Counted from the first letter of the stretch, positions 48,333 to 55,373 are shown. The stretch is DNA of 64,000 nt from Aquabacterium sp. (GCA_023266355.1 JAHFQM010000006.1:186001-250000), one strand, 5' to 3'. The notes: generated from the letters alone by a model not told the origin. Numbers and translations are program-made.

Positions 48333-48423
48333 GGAAACGTGACCGAGTGGCCGAAGGTGCTCCCCTGCTAAGGGAGTATGCGCCAAAAGCGCATCGAGGG
48401 TTCGAATCCCTCCGTTTCCGCCA
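48333..48423 (+). tRNA. tRNA-Ser (GCU)
   Basis: A 91-nt class II tRNA. The acceptor GGAAACG pairs with CGTTTCC, discriminator G and encoded CCA. The anticodon stem CTCCC/GGGAG has loop CTGCTAA, giving anticodon GCT (AGC/AGU codons). The long variable arm is TATGCGCCAAAAGCGCATC. The last 13 bases are the left prophage core, so the virus regenerates the tRNA end on integration. Confidence 0.97.
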
Positions 48424-48832
48424 ATGAGCTACGAGAGCCCGCCCGGGAAACCTGGCGGGCTTTTCGTTTGGTCATCGCGACTTCAATTGGGGCCAGCTCT
48501 GGCGCATCAGGGCCTGCCGCCAGCGACGGACGTGCCGCGCCGTGTTCGTGGGGCAACAGGCCGAAGATTTTTCCCGCCCACTCCATGAGCGCCGCCTTCA
48601 CCTGCGGGTCTTTCTCGCGCTCAAGCCGAGCGACCATCAGCACCTCGCCCGCCTCAATGCCTGCGACGGACGCCACTGCCAAAGCAAGCGGGTCCGTCAT
48701 CACGCCGCGCTTCGCCCGGCTGATGTAGGACTGACCGAAGCCCCCCAGGCGTTCACCCAACTCCGCATCCGACATGCGGATGTTTCCTAGGGCTTTTTTC
48801 GCCTCGTTCAGGTACTGCGCAGCGGTTTTCAT
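48368..48832 (-). CDS. Cro/CI-type helix-turn-helix repressor reading through attL
   Basis: The prophage form is 154 residues from the ATG at 48832 (GGAG site upstream). An N-terminal helix-turn-helix (SDAELGERLGGFGQSYISRAKRG) is followed by an amphipathic domain (PQVKAALMEWAGKIFGLLP) and a basic tail. No stop occurs before attL: the frame crosses the core (residues LAET, 137-140) and ends in the tRNA as EGFEPSMRFWRILP. In the rebuilt circle the frame would instead continue as DRFGLHRFLPRFSGAK and beyond, for a total of 174 residues, stopping in ATGA overlap with the recombinase start. Being leftmost, leftward and facing a dyad operator, it is the likely lysogeny repressor. Confidence 0.82.
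   Translation of the reverse strand: MKTAAQYLNEAKKALGNIRMSDAELGERLGGFGQSYISRAKRGVMTDPLALAVASVAGIEAGEVLMVARLEREKDPQVKAALMEWAGKIFGLLPHEHGAARPSLAAGPDAPELAPIEVAMTKRKARQVSRAGSRSSLAETEGFEPSMRFWRILP
48411..48424 (+). repeat. attL core
   Basis: TCCGTTTCCGCCAA, the end of tRNA-Ser, is repeated exactly at 59453-59466. The matches stop at both edges (flanks CC/TG here versus GG/AA at the right copy). Confidence 0.88.
48436..48464 (+). terminator. Virus-borne terminator for tRNA-Ser
   Basis: AGCCCGCC (48436-48443) and GGCGGGCT (48454-48461) followed by TTT, 13 bp after the tRNA CCA. It lies inside the repressor reading frame on the other strand. Confidence 0.8.
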
Positions 48833-48888
48833 GGGTGATGCTCTCCGTTCGGATGCTCCAATTTTAAGCCAAGAAATGTGATATCGTT

Positions 48889-48907
48889 TATGCAAGAAAA
48901 TTGCATA
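48889..48907. promoter_or_regulatory. Candidate repressor operator between repressor and early genes
   Basis: TATGCAA-GAAAA-TTGCATA is a perfect 7+7 dyad in the 89-bp divergent intergenic region (48833-48921), unusually AT-rich for this DNA. A TGTGATATC extended -10-like sequence lies just left of it. Position and symmetry suit a CI/Cro-type operator. Confidence 0.6.
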
Positions 48908-48921
48908 TCGGCGGTTTCACC

Positions 48922-49167
48922 ATGCACAGCTTCACACATGGCGTCCTGAAAAAGGGCGAAGTCACGCACCTTTACAAGGGTTCACCAGCCCGTAACGCGC
49001 CCACATGGGCGGTCCGCATGGAAGTGCCGGGCCTGCTGTGGTGGCCGTCCTGGGAAGGACGCGCCGTGGATGACCAGGCCGCCGCCGCGCTGGCCCTGGC
49101 CGACTTCCGCGCCAAGTGGGGCGGTGTCCCCATCCGCGTCACCAGCGTGTGCGAGGTGCGGGCATGA
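48922..49167 (+). CDS. Early viral protein of unknown function
   Basis: An 81-residue protein (MHSFTHGVLKKGEVTHLYKG) rich in Trp and Ala. It is the first rightward gene after the operator and ends in ATGA overlap with the next gene. I recognise no family. A longer version could begin at TTG 48901. Confidence 0.55.
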   Translation: MHSFTHGVLKKGEVTHLYKGSPARNAPTWAVRMEVPGLLWWPSWEGRAVDDQAAAALALADFRAKWGGVPIRVTSVCEVRA

Positions 49168-49346
49168 GCGGCATTTCAGCCATCTACTTTGACCGCTGGT
49201 TGCCTGATTGCGACGGGCTTCGATACACCGTGTGGATCGCGCTCCACTGGGCATGCAAGCAGACCAACGGGCGCTTCACGTCGCTCCCGGATGTTGCATT
49301 GGCTGTGGTCGATGACTTCGGCAACCTTGTCGAGGTGCACGCATGA
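49164..49346 (+). CDS. Small viral protein of unknown function
   Basis: Sixty residues (MSGISAIYFDRWLPDCDGLR), linked by ATGA overlaps to the genes on both sides. No known domain is seen. Confidence 0.5.
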   Translation: MSGISAIYFDRWLPDCDGLRYTVWIALHWACKQTNGRFTSLPDVALAVVDDFGNLVEVHA

Positions 49347-49447
49347 TGCGCCGCAGCTTGTGGGATCTGTGGACGGCTGCGGCCGACGAGGCCCAGCGCG
49401 AGGCCCGCGCCTATTCCTGGCATGCGGTGTACGGGGGGCGCTCGTGA
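49343..49447 (+). CDS. Very small viral ORF (34 residues)
   Basis: MMRRSLWDLWTAAADEAQRE and onward, ending in GTGA overlap with the next gene. Support comes from the uninterrupted chain of 4-bp overlaps; function unknown. Confidence 0.45.
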   Translation: MMRRSLWDLWTAAADEAQREARAYSWHAVYGGRS

Positions 49448-49680
49448 TCTACGCCATCCGATGCTTTCGGCCAAACCGCCAAGGGGTGCCATCGTGGGCA
49501 TTCTTGGACGGCTTCAAGATCACCCGCGAAGACGGTGTGCATGGCGTCTATTGCATGTGGGGGCAGACCCAGGAACAGGCGCTTCAATTCGAGTCCGAGT
49601 CATGGGCAGAGCATCTTGCCGACATCGTGCACGAGTTCGCAGGCCTTGAACTTGTCGAGGTTGTCGAGGTGGCTGCATGA
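49444..49680 (+). CDS. Viral protein of unknown function
   Basis: Seventy-eight residues from GTG 49444 (VIYAIRCFRPNRQGVPSWAF), with an acidic, hydrophobic C-terminus (VHEFAGLELVEVVEVAA). It overlaps both neighbours by 4 bp. No family is recognised. Confidence 0.5.
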   Translation: MIYAIRCFRPNRQGVPSWAFLDGFKITREDGVHGVYCMWGQTQEQALQFESESWAEHLADIVHEFAGLELVEVVEVAA

Positions 49681-49976
49681 AGCAGGCCGAAGACGATCTG
49701 ACCATCGACATGATCGAAGGTCAGCCGGTCAAAATGACCCGCACCAATGCCGACCGTGCGAAGGCCATGGGCTACGAAGGCCCCAAGGACCGGCCCGCGT
49801 GCCGCTCCTGCAAGTTCCTGCACGTGGTGGTGCACTTCGCTGACACGTGCACCCAGTTTGAACGCCAGTGGTGCCAGATCGGCGGCTTCCGCGTGAAGCT
49901 GGGCGGGTGCTGCGACATGCACGCCCGTGGCTTCGGTGCGAAGCGCGAGATCCGAAGCGGCGGTGAGTGGTCTTGA
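49677..49976 (+). CDS. Cysteine-rich viral protein, possible metal binder
   Basis: Ninety-nine residues. The second half has CRSCKF, DTCTQFERQWC and GGCCDMH, six cysteines plus histidines that could hold zinc or an iron-sulfur cluster. It starts by ATGA overlap with the previous gene. I do not know the family. Confidence 0.6.
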   Translation: MKQAEDDLTIDMIEGQPVKMTRTNADRAKAMGYEGPKDRPACRSCKFLHVVVHFADTCTQFERQWCQIGGFRVKLGGCCDMHARGFGAKREIRSGGEWS

Positions 49977-50836
49977 AACTCGTCAAGACGCATGCCTATA
50001 CCACCCCGGGCAGCATCGCGCCACTGGTCACACCCGACGAGTGCGCCCGGCTCTTCACACTGCCCGCGCTGGCCTTCAAGCTCTTTGTCTGCCTGGTGCA
50101 CGTGGTGGACTTCAAGAGCGGCCACGGGCACACCGGGTATCCCGAGCTGATCGCCATGCTGACGCCCGCCCAGCCTGAGCGCGGACGGCCTGTGGCCGTG
50201 CCGACCCGTGACGAGGTGAAGCACATGCTGCGCCGCTTTGATGACATGGGTTTGATCGCCCGTGACAAGGCCGCCAGCGAGGCCCGGGGCAACATCATTT
50301 TTCACATGCAGCCGCGCTCATGGGAAAGCGTGTCCAGCGAATTAGCTGCCCGGGTTTCCGCCCGGGGTGCATCGCCTCAGAAGGCCGATAAACACAGGGC
50401 AAAACCCAAACCGGCGACGACTTCCCGCCCGGGTTCTCGCCCCCATTCCCATGAACTTGATTCATTAATCCCCCTCCCCTTGGAAGAGCCGAAGTTATCC
50501 ACAGGCACCGATGAAGCGACGGACCCGGCCGAGGGGGAAAAATTGGGCCCCCCAGGGGGCCATACACATGCCCCTGACGGGGCACGCCCCCCACCAGAGG
50601 CGCAAACGGACACCGGGGAAGGGGTGAGGGTGGGTCAGCAAGAGGGCCCCCCAGGGGGCCAGACAGATGCCCCTGCGGGGCACGCCCCCGGCGGGGTGCT
50701 GGTGAACGACCCGAGCACCTGGCAGAGAGACCCACAAGGGCGGCTGATCCTGCCCACCGAGCACGGCGGGCGACACGCACGCCCCACCGCGCGGCAAGCG
50801 CCGCAAGGTGGCCTGCGAAGGGTCGGCCTGTCTTGA
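49967..50836 (+). CDS. Probable viral replication initiator (winged-helix type)
   Basis: A 289-residue protein. The first 125 residues look like a winged-helix initiator (ALAFKLFVCLVHVVDFKS, HGHTGYPELIAMLTP, TRDEVKHMLRRFDDMGLIAR). The rest is a low-complexity Pro/Gly/Thr linker containing a duplicated GPPGG-x-T-x-AP unit. Start is GTG 49967, or TTG 49973 in TTGA overlap with the previous stop. Place and architecture resemble replication proteins of small temperate phages; that function is inference. The DNA of the linker repeats forms strong hairpins and may be the origin. Confidence 0.5.
   Translation: MVLKLVKTHAYTTPGSIAPLVTPDECARLFTLPALAFKLFVCLVHVVDFKSGHGHTGYPELIAMLTPAQPERGRPVAVPTRDEVKHMLRRFDDMGLIARDKAASEARGNIIFHMQPRSWESVSSELAARVSARGASPQKADKHRAKPKPATTSRPGSRPHSHELDSLIPLPLEEPKLSTGTDEATDPAEGEKLGPPGGHTHAPDGARPPPEAQTDTGEGVRVGQQEGPPGGQTDAPAGHAPGGVLVNDPSTWQRDPQGRLILPTEHGGRHARPTARQAPQGGLRRVGLS
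50546..50682. repeat. Duplicated double-hairpin element inside the putative replication gene
   Basis: Each of two copies, 99 bp apart, has GGCCCCC-CA-GGGGGCC (50546-50561; 50645-50660) followed 7 bp on by TGCCCC/GGGGCA (50569-50584; 50668-50682). The spacing keeps the reading frame. It could be a replication origin with iteron-like units, or simply repeat-driven coding expansion. Confidence 0.5.
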
Positions 50837-50866
50837 TGGCACGAAGCAACTTTTGAACGATGCGGG

Positions 50867-51178
50867 ATGAACGAGCCCGCGACCACACACCCAGCAACGG
50901 CACCAGGAAGGCCAGCAATGCGCGAAAACAGCTCAACCCATACCCAGGCACCAACCGCACCCAGAAAACGCGCTGTAGGGCCGCAAAACGAAGCCGCTGA
51001 GGTGGCTGACGCGCTGTGGTGGCTGCTGGGCACTGGCCGCACTTACGGGCCGTACATGACCGAGCTGGACGGCTGGCGGGCGCTGCATGCGCGCACGCCC
51101 ACCGCCCTGCAGGTACTGGCCGCGAAGGACCGGGGGTGGCGCGTGGTGCAGGGTGCCGCCGCCCGCGTGGCGTCCTGA
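50867..51178 (+). CDS. Viral protein of unknown function
   Basis: A 103-residue protein with a disordered Pro/Thr/Ala N-terminus and a compact C-terminal half (ALWWLLGTGRTYGPYMTELD, then VLAAKDRGWRVVQ). No family is recognised. Internal ATG 50918 is an alternative start. Confidence 0.5.
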   Translation: MNEPATTHPATAPGRPAMRENSSTHTQAPTAPRKRAVGPQNEAAEVADALWWLLGTGRTYGPYMTELDGWRALHARTPTALQVLAAKDRGWRVVQGAAARVAS

Positions 51179-51297
51179 TCCATAGACGTTTTCTATAGGG
51201 CGGTCAAGTTTCGGCGGGGTCGAAGTGGCCCCGGCTTGCCCATAGGGCAGGGCGGGCCAGACCATGGCGGCTGTCTCAACCAACCACCACCATCGCC
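51179..51297. promoter_or_regulatory. Non-coding gap before the virion gene block
   Basis: A 119-bp gap holding CCATAGACGTTTTCTATAGG (imperfect dyad) and CCCATAGGGC. CTATAG/CCATAGG motifs recur at 53341-53357 and 53433-53438, before the capsid block, so they may be shared promoter or operator elements of the virion genes. No clear -35/-10 pair is seen. Confidence 0.35.
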
Positions 51298-51492
51298 GTG
51301 AAAATCGACATCCTGACCTTGGCCCCGGCACTGCTGCCGCTGGTGCCCACCGCCTACAAACCGCTGGCCACTGCGCTGGTGGAAGAGGTGAAGGCCCGCC
51401 GCGCCGAGGCCGCCCAGCTCAACGCCCACATCGTGGCCCTGACCCAGACCGTGAACCACCATGCTGCCGTCCTGCGCAGCATGGCTCACTGA
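51298..51492 (+). CDS. Small viral protein with hydrophobic N-terminus
   Basis: Sixty-four residues from GTG 51298 (MKIDILTLAPALLPLVPTAY) followed by a helical, possibly coiled-coil tail (LVEEVKARRAEAAQLNAHIVAL). No strong ribosome-binding site is visible. Function unknown. Confidence 0.45.
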   Translation: MKIDILTLAPALLPLVPTAYKPLATALVEEVKARRAEAAQLNAHIVALTQTVNHHAAVLRSMAH

Positions 51493-51506
51493 TCGCCGGA
51501 GGCACC

Positions 51507-51812
51507 ATGCGCGAAGCACTGCAAAACGTGGCCGATGGCCTGCAACGCCTGGCCGAGTCGGGCAACGTCCGCACCGATGGTGAATCCCTGCTGTCTGGCC
51601 TGCGCGTGAGCGTGGGCCAACTGCTGGAAGCTGACGCCACCAGCACCCAGGCCGCCGCCGCCGCGCAGCCTGATCCGGTGGACGTGCGCCTGGCCTACCT
51701 GGCCGAGAGCGTGACCGGCCTTTCGGAGAAGTTCTCCGGCGTGGTGGATCTGGTTGACCAGCTCGCCAAGCTGGCCGGCGATCTGCAAGCCGCGACCGTG
51801 AAGGGGGCCTAA
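51507..51812 (+). CDS. Helical viral protein of unknown function
   Basis: A 101-residue, mostly helical protein (MREALQNVADGLQRLAESGN; later LAESVTGLSEKFSGVVDLVD). A strong GGAGG site precedes the ATG at 51507, which fixes the start. No known domain. Confidence 0.6.
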   Translation: MREALQNVADGLQRLAESGNVRTDGESLLSGLRVSVGQLLEADATSTQAAAAAQPDPVDVRLAYLAESVTGLSEKFSGVVDLVDQLAKLAGDLQAATVKGA

Positions 51813-51815
51813 GCC

Positions 51816-52211
51816 ATGGCCCGCATCATTGGTCGAAAAGACTGCCCGTGGTGCGGGTTCCAGTCTGCCCACGTCAAGCAAAACGAAGGCAAGCTGCCTT
51901 ACCACCACTGCCCCGAGTGCGGCACCATGACGCCCGCCCGCAACGGTGAGCAGGCCCGCCACATCTGCCGCAACATGCGCCCCGAGCCGGACTACCAAGC
52001 CCAGGCCCAAGCCGCGCAAGACCTCGCCACCCAGCCCCAGGCCCAGGCCAAGGCCTCGCCGCCCGTGCCGCCCCACACCGACGATCCGATCATCGTGCCC
52101 GGCGTCATCGTGAAGTCTGGCGTGAAGGTGGCCCCCGCCAAGACCACGCCGCCGCCGGTTCGTCCCGGTGGCAATGGGCTCTGGTCCCAACTGGTGAAGG
52201 GGGACGCGTGA
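51816..52211 (+). CDS. Zinc-ribbon viral protein
   Basis: A 131-residue protein with an N-terminal zinc ribbon (CPWCGFQSAHVK, then HHCPECGTMTPA) followed by a Gln/Ala-rich segment and a Pro-rich C-terminus. It lies in the unit running to the packaging ATPase. Such ribbons occur in small phage DNA-binding or transcription factors; the role here is not known. Confidence 0.6.
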   Translation: MARIIGRKDCPWCGFQSAHVKQNEGKLPYHHCPECGTMTPARNGEQARHICRNMRPEPDYQAQAQAAQDLATQPQAQAKASPPVPPHTDDPIIVPGVIVKSGVKVAPAKTTPPPVRPGGNGLWSQLVKGDA

Positions 52212-52723
52212 TGTCCGACCAAGAACAAGCCATCGCGCCCGACCTGGCCGCCGTGGGCAACGCCCTGGCCGCCGTGGATGCCAAGCTGACCGCAGCCGAG
52301 GGCGTGCAACCGCCGCCCGGTGAGGCCCAGGCCGAAGCCGCGCCGGCTGTGGACCGTGGTGCCGAGCTGGGTGCCATGCTGACCCTGGGTGTGAGGATGG
52401 CCGCGCCCGCGCTGCCCTTCCTGCCGGACTGCTACACCCCCGAGGTGTGCGAACAGATCGGCCAGGCCTTCGCCGCCGTGGCCGACAAATACGGCTGGAA
52501 CCTGGGCGGCATGGACTCCCCCGAGCTGGCCCTCGCGCTGGTGACGGTGCCGCCGACCCTGGTGGCCGTGAAGCTGGGGCGTGAGCACTTCGCCGTGAAG
52601 CGCATGGAAGCGGAGGCCCTGGCCGATGCATCCCGCCGCGGCCAGGTCATCGACGCGGCACCGGCCCGCGTGGTGCCGACCAGCGGCCACGCTGGGACCG
52701 TGCTGCAACCTGGGGCGGTCTGA
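52211..52723 (+). CDS. Viral protein with hydrophobic segment, upstream of the ATPase
   Basis: A 170-residue protein with an acidic Ala/Pro-rich N-terminus, a hydrophobic central part (AMLTLGVRMAAPALPFLPDC) and a further apolar stretch LALALVTVPPTLVAVKLG. The ATG at 52211 has AAGGGGG upstream; the stop overlaps the ATPase start (TGATG). It may be a membrane-associated virion or packaging protein. Confidence 0.5.
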   Translation: MSDQEQAIAPDLAAVGNALAAVDAKLTAAEGVQPPPGEAQAEAAPAVDRGAELGAMLTLGVRMAAPALPFLPDCYTPEVCEQIGQAFAAVADKYGWNLGGMDSPELALALVTVPPTLVAVKLGREHFAVKRMEAEALADASRRGQVIDAAPARVVPTSGHAGTVLQPGAV

Positions 52724-53346
52724 TGGCAGCCAGCAGCTCAGGCCAGTCCTGGGGCGTGCTGGCGGCATCTGAGATGGGCAAAGGCGTGTGGCTCAAAGCA
52801 CGCCTGCGCAAGCTCAAGCCCAAGCGCCTGGCCGTGTGGGACACCAACGACGAATACGACGGCCTGGCCGAACGTGTGCCGTCGCTGTCGAGTCTTTTTG
52901 ATCGCATCCAAGCGGGCACCTTCCGCGTGCGCTACGTGCCGCGGGGCAAGACCGACAAGGCCCTGCGCGAAGAGTTCGAGGCGTTCTGCACGGCTGTCTA
53001 TCACGCAGCGGGCTCCGTCATCGTGGTGGAAGAGCTGGCCGACGTGACCAGCCCGAGTTACGCGCCGCCCGCCTGGCGCAAGCTCAACACCCGAGGGCGG
53101 CACCACCAGGGCCTGACCCTCTACTGGTGCAGCCAGTCGCCCGCGTTCATCGACAAGGCCAGCATGGGCAACGCCACGCACCTGCATGTGGGCTACCTGG
53201 GTGAGCCCCGCCACCGGCAGGCCGCAGCGGCGCACATGGGGTGCTCTGCAGAGGACATCGACGCCTTGAAACAGTTCGAGTTCATAGAGTACGTGAAGGC
53301 CACCAAAGAACGCACCTATGGACGCGTGAAGCTGTCAACTCCATAG
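52723..53346 (+). CDS. Genome-packaging ATPase (FtsK/HerA superfamily)
   Basis: A 207-residue P-loop ATPase of the kind used by internal-membrane viruses (PRD1 P9, PM2 P9). The P-loop is degenerate, SEMGKGVWLK at residues 16-25, with Gly in place of the usual Ser/Thr after the Lys. Walker B is VIVVEE (99-104). The following NTRGRHHQGLTLYWCSQSPAF is the typical arginine-finger and sensor region of this superfamily. Length matches the about 200-230-residue viral packaging ATPases. Inovirus Zot proteins are distant relatives, but a C-terminal membrane span is absent. Confidence 0.75.
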   Translation: MAASSSGQSWGVLAASEMGKGVWLKARLRKLKPKRLAVWDTNDEYDGLAERVPSLSSLFDRIQAGTFRVRYVPRGKTDKALREEFEAFCTAVYHAAGSVIVVEELADVTSPSYAPPAWRKLNTRGRHHQGLTLYWCSQSPAFIDKASMGNATHLHVGYLGEPRHRQAAAAHMGCSAEDIDALKQFEFIEYVKATKERTYGRVKLSTP

Positions 53347-53376
53347 GGCCGCCATAGAGGCGCGCACGCCACACCG

Positions 53377-53413
53377 AAGCCCCCCGTTTTCTACAGAGAC
53401 GGGGGGCTTTTTC
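53377..53413 (+). terminator. Terminator between the ATPase unit and the capsid unit
   Basis: AAGCCCCCCGT (53377-53387) and ACGGGGGGCTT (53399-53409) form a perfect 11-bp stem followed by TTTCT. The capsid unit must therefore have its own promoter in 53414-53488, where CTTCTATAGAGCG and CAATATCC occur. Confidence 0.85.
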
Positions 53414-53488
53414 TATGGGGATTTGAGGGGCTTCTATAGAGCGCGGAGTCAATATCCATCGGGGTTCTGAGCCTTCAATCTGACGGCC

Positions 53489-53644
53489 ATGGACATCAAA
53501 AAGCTCCTACCCACCGCACCCCAGGTCAGCCGCGAAGCCATCGCGGTTTTGGCCGCAACGCTCATTGCGAGCTGGGTGATTTCCAAGGTTCCCGCCTGGG
53601 CCCGTCTGGTCCGCGAGAACAGACCCCCAAACCCACTGTCCTGA
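53489..53644 (+). CDS. Small virion-type membrane protein
   Basis: Fifty-one residues: REAIAVLAATLIASWVISKV forms one membrane span, then a basic tail. It is the first gene of the capsid unit. Small single-span proteins around the capsid gene are typical of internal-membrane viruses. There is no sequence match to a named family. Confidence 0.6.
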   Translation: MDIKKLLPTAPQVSREAIAVLAATLIASWVISKVPAWARLVRENRPPNPLS

Positions 53645-53653
53645 AAGGCTCTC

Positions 53654-53767
53654 ATGAAGGGTTATCTCAAGCTGGCCGCCGTCGCTCTGGCCGCCTACGC
53701 CGCCGCCGCTGCTGTGCAGCGCCACGTGTTCGCCGTCCCTGTGGTCGGTGCCTACCTGCCCAAGTGA
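53654..53767 (+). CDS. Small virion-type membrane protein
   Basis: Thirty-seven residues, MKGYLKLAAVALAAYAAAAA then VQRHVFAVPVVGAYLPK: one Ala-rich hydrophobic span. It lies 9 bp after the previous gene and 13 bp before the capsid gene, with AAAGGCTC upstream. Confidence 0.55.
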   Translation: MKGYLKLAAVALAAYAAAAAVQRHVFAVPVVGAYLPK

Positions 53768-53780
53768 TCGGGAACATCGC

Positions 53781-54632
53781 GTGATCTACCTCAACCTGCC
53801 CCCCTTCAATCCCGTGGCGAACGGCGTCCGTTCGACCACCGTTGTGCAGCGCTGGGCCCTGACGCTGGGCCGTGTGGTGCTGTCCTTCCCCGGCGCCAAC
53901 TCCATCACCAAGGCCACGATCTCCGAAATCGTGGTGAAGATCGGCGCCCGCGTCATCTTCGGCCCGATCAGCGGTGCCGAGCTGGACAAGCTCAACATGC
54001 ACCGTGGCGTCTATGACCAGGCCGACCATCTGACCATCGACTTCACCGACCGCAACTTCCCCAACGTGCTGGAACGCGAAGTCGGCGGCATCGACATCCC
54101 CGCCCTGGGCGATGAAGACATCTTCATCGAAGTGGTGAACAACGCCAGCGCGGGCACGCCCACCATCTACGCGATGGGTGGCTTCACCTCGCTGCAGTTC
54201 GACCCGAAGCAGCCGGACCCGAACGGCCAGCTGATCAAAAAGACTCTGGCGATCACCATCCCGACTTCGGGCGGCACCTCCGTGACCTGGCTCCCCGACT
54301 TCCGTGGCGCGCAGATCCAGCGCATCCACTTTGCCTACACCGGCACCGACTGGACCACCAGCACGAACGGCAACCTGCAGCGCGTCGAGTGCCGCAAGAA
54401 CGGCACGACCGTGTGGGACCGCATCCAGTGCATGGACAACCGCTTCATCTTGCGTGAGCACCAGATGGTGCCGCAGTCGCGCTTCTACACGCTGGACTTC
54501 ACCCACGACAAGAACGTGCGGGCGATGCTGGACACGCGTGACGCGAAGGCGCTGGAGTTCAACCTGTCCTTCGGTGCCACCGACACCGTGAAGGCCCTGG
54601 TCGAGATGCTGGACGCGCCGCGCAACTTCTAA
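53781..54632 (+). CDS. Probable double-jelly-roll major capsid protein
   Basis: A 283-residue beta-rich protein from GTG 53781 (IYLNLPPFNPVANGVRS). Two halves share a pattern. Half one has KIGARVIFGPISGAELDKLN (53-72), then LTIDFT (84-89) and DEDIFIEVVN (111-120). Half two has KNGTTVWDRIQCMDN (206-220), then YTLDFT (236-241) and AKALEFNLSF (255-264). That repeat is what a duplicated jelly-roll predicts. Its length is close to the PM2 capsid protein P2 (269 residues). A packaging ATPase upstream and membrane proteins on both sides fit. Homology is recalled, not searched. Confidence 0.75.
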   Translation: MIYLNLPPFNPVANGVRSTTVVQRWALTLGRVVLSFPGANSITKATISEIVVKIGARVIFGPISGAELDKLNMHRGVYDQADHLTIDFTDRNFPNVLEREVGGIDIPALGDEDIFIEVVNNASAGTPTIYAMGGFTSLQFDPKQPDPNGQLIKKTLAITIPTSGGTSVTWLPDFRGAQIQRIHFAYTGTDWTTSTNGNLQRVECRKNGTTVWDRIQCMDNRFILREHQMVPQSRFYTLDFTHDKNVRAMLDTRDAKALEFNLSFGATDTVKALVEMLDAPRNF

Positions 54633-54651
54633 GGGGTCTCAACAACGGGCC

Positions 54652-54687
54652 GCCGGGTGCCCGTGCTCCGAAAACCCGGCACCTTTT
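54652..54687 (+). terminator. Weak terminator or attenuator after the capsid gene
   Basis: GCCGGGT (54652-54658) and ACCCGGC (54674-54680) followed by ACCTTTT. The short stem and long loop suggest partial termination, which would make the capsid protein more abundant than later products. Confidence 0.4.
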
Positions 54688-54708
54688 CCACACTTCGAAG
54701 GACGCCCC

Positions 54709-55092
54709 ATGAGCTTCATCGACGATGTTCTGAGCGGCTTGGATGTGACCGGCACGCCTGACGTGTCCGCCGCGCAGATCGCCGCCAACACCCAGAGCGG
54801 GGTTTACAACTCCGGCTCTGGCTTTTCCCTTTCCAGCGCCCTGCAAGGCTTCCTGACCGTCGGCACCGGCTACGCCAAGGGCCTGTCGGACCTGAGCCTG
54901 GCCAAGCAGGCCGTTCAGGTGCAGCGCCAGGCGCAGCAACCTGCGATCAATTCGACCCAAAGCCCGATCTACTTCGGCTCTGACCTGACCACCCGCGGCG
55001 CTGGTGCGCTGGGCTCCATGCGTGTCGGCAACCTGCTGCCCTTCATCCTGTTGGGTGTGGGCGCTTACGTGCTGCTGGGCAAGAAGGGCTGA
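54709..55092 (+). CDS. Virion membrane protein candidate
   Basis: A 127-residue protein, Ser/Gly/Gln-rich (GFSLSSALQGFLTVGTGYAK), ending in a membrane span plus lysines (LLPFILLGVGAYVLLGKKG). The C-terminal anchor suggests insertion in the internal membrane under the capsid. GAAGGAC lies before the ATG. Confidence 0.6.
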   Translation: MSFIDDVLSGLDVTGTPDVSAAQIAANTQSGVYNSGSGFSLSSALQGFLTVGTGYAKGLSDLSLAKQAVQVQRQAQQPAINSTQSPIYFGSDLTTRGAGALGSMRVGNLLPFILLGVGAYVLLGKKG

Positions 55093-55094
55093 CC

Positions 55095-55373
55095 ATGGAC
55101 CCCGTAACCATGGCCGCCATGGCCCAAGCTGCGGGCCAAGTCGCCAACGGCCTGGGCCAGGCCCTGAAGGAACCCCCTGTGCAGCAGGGCGGCCCCTCCA
55201 CGGCGTTTCTGGACGGCTCCGGCTGGACAGTCGCCACGGGTGGCAGCAAGGCCAGCGCCAGCCGCAGTGACGGCGCGCTGCCCTCGTTCGACCTGGGCGG
55301 CGTGGACCCCCTGTTCGCCATGTGCGGCCTGGCCCTGATCGGCCTGGTCATCCTCAAGCGGATGTCCAAGTGA
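55095..55373 (+). CDS. Virion membrane protein candidate
   Basis: A 92-residue protein with a Gly/Ala-rich N-terminus and a C-terminal span LFAMCGLALIGLVILKRMSK. It has the same anchored-tail layout as the two flanking membrane proteins. Its stop overlaps the next start as GTGA. Confidence 0.6.
   Translation: MDPVTMAAMAQAAGQVANGLGQALKEPPVQQGGPSTAFLDGSGWTVATGGSKASASRSDGALPSFDLGGVDPLFAMCGLALIGLVILKRMSK

Noticed and set aside
50546..50682. CRISPR-like repeat
   Set aside because: Only two copies, each part of an open reading frame, with no spacer array and no cas genes in the window.
52723..53346. Zot protein of a filamentous phage
   Set aside because: It lacks the C-terminal membrane span of Zot, and the element has a jelly-roll capsid candidate, a lysozyme and many virion membrane proteins rather than inovirus coat and adsorption genes.
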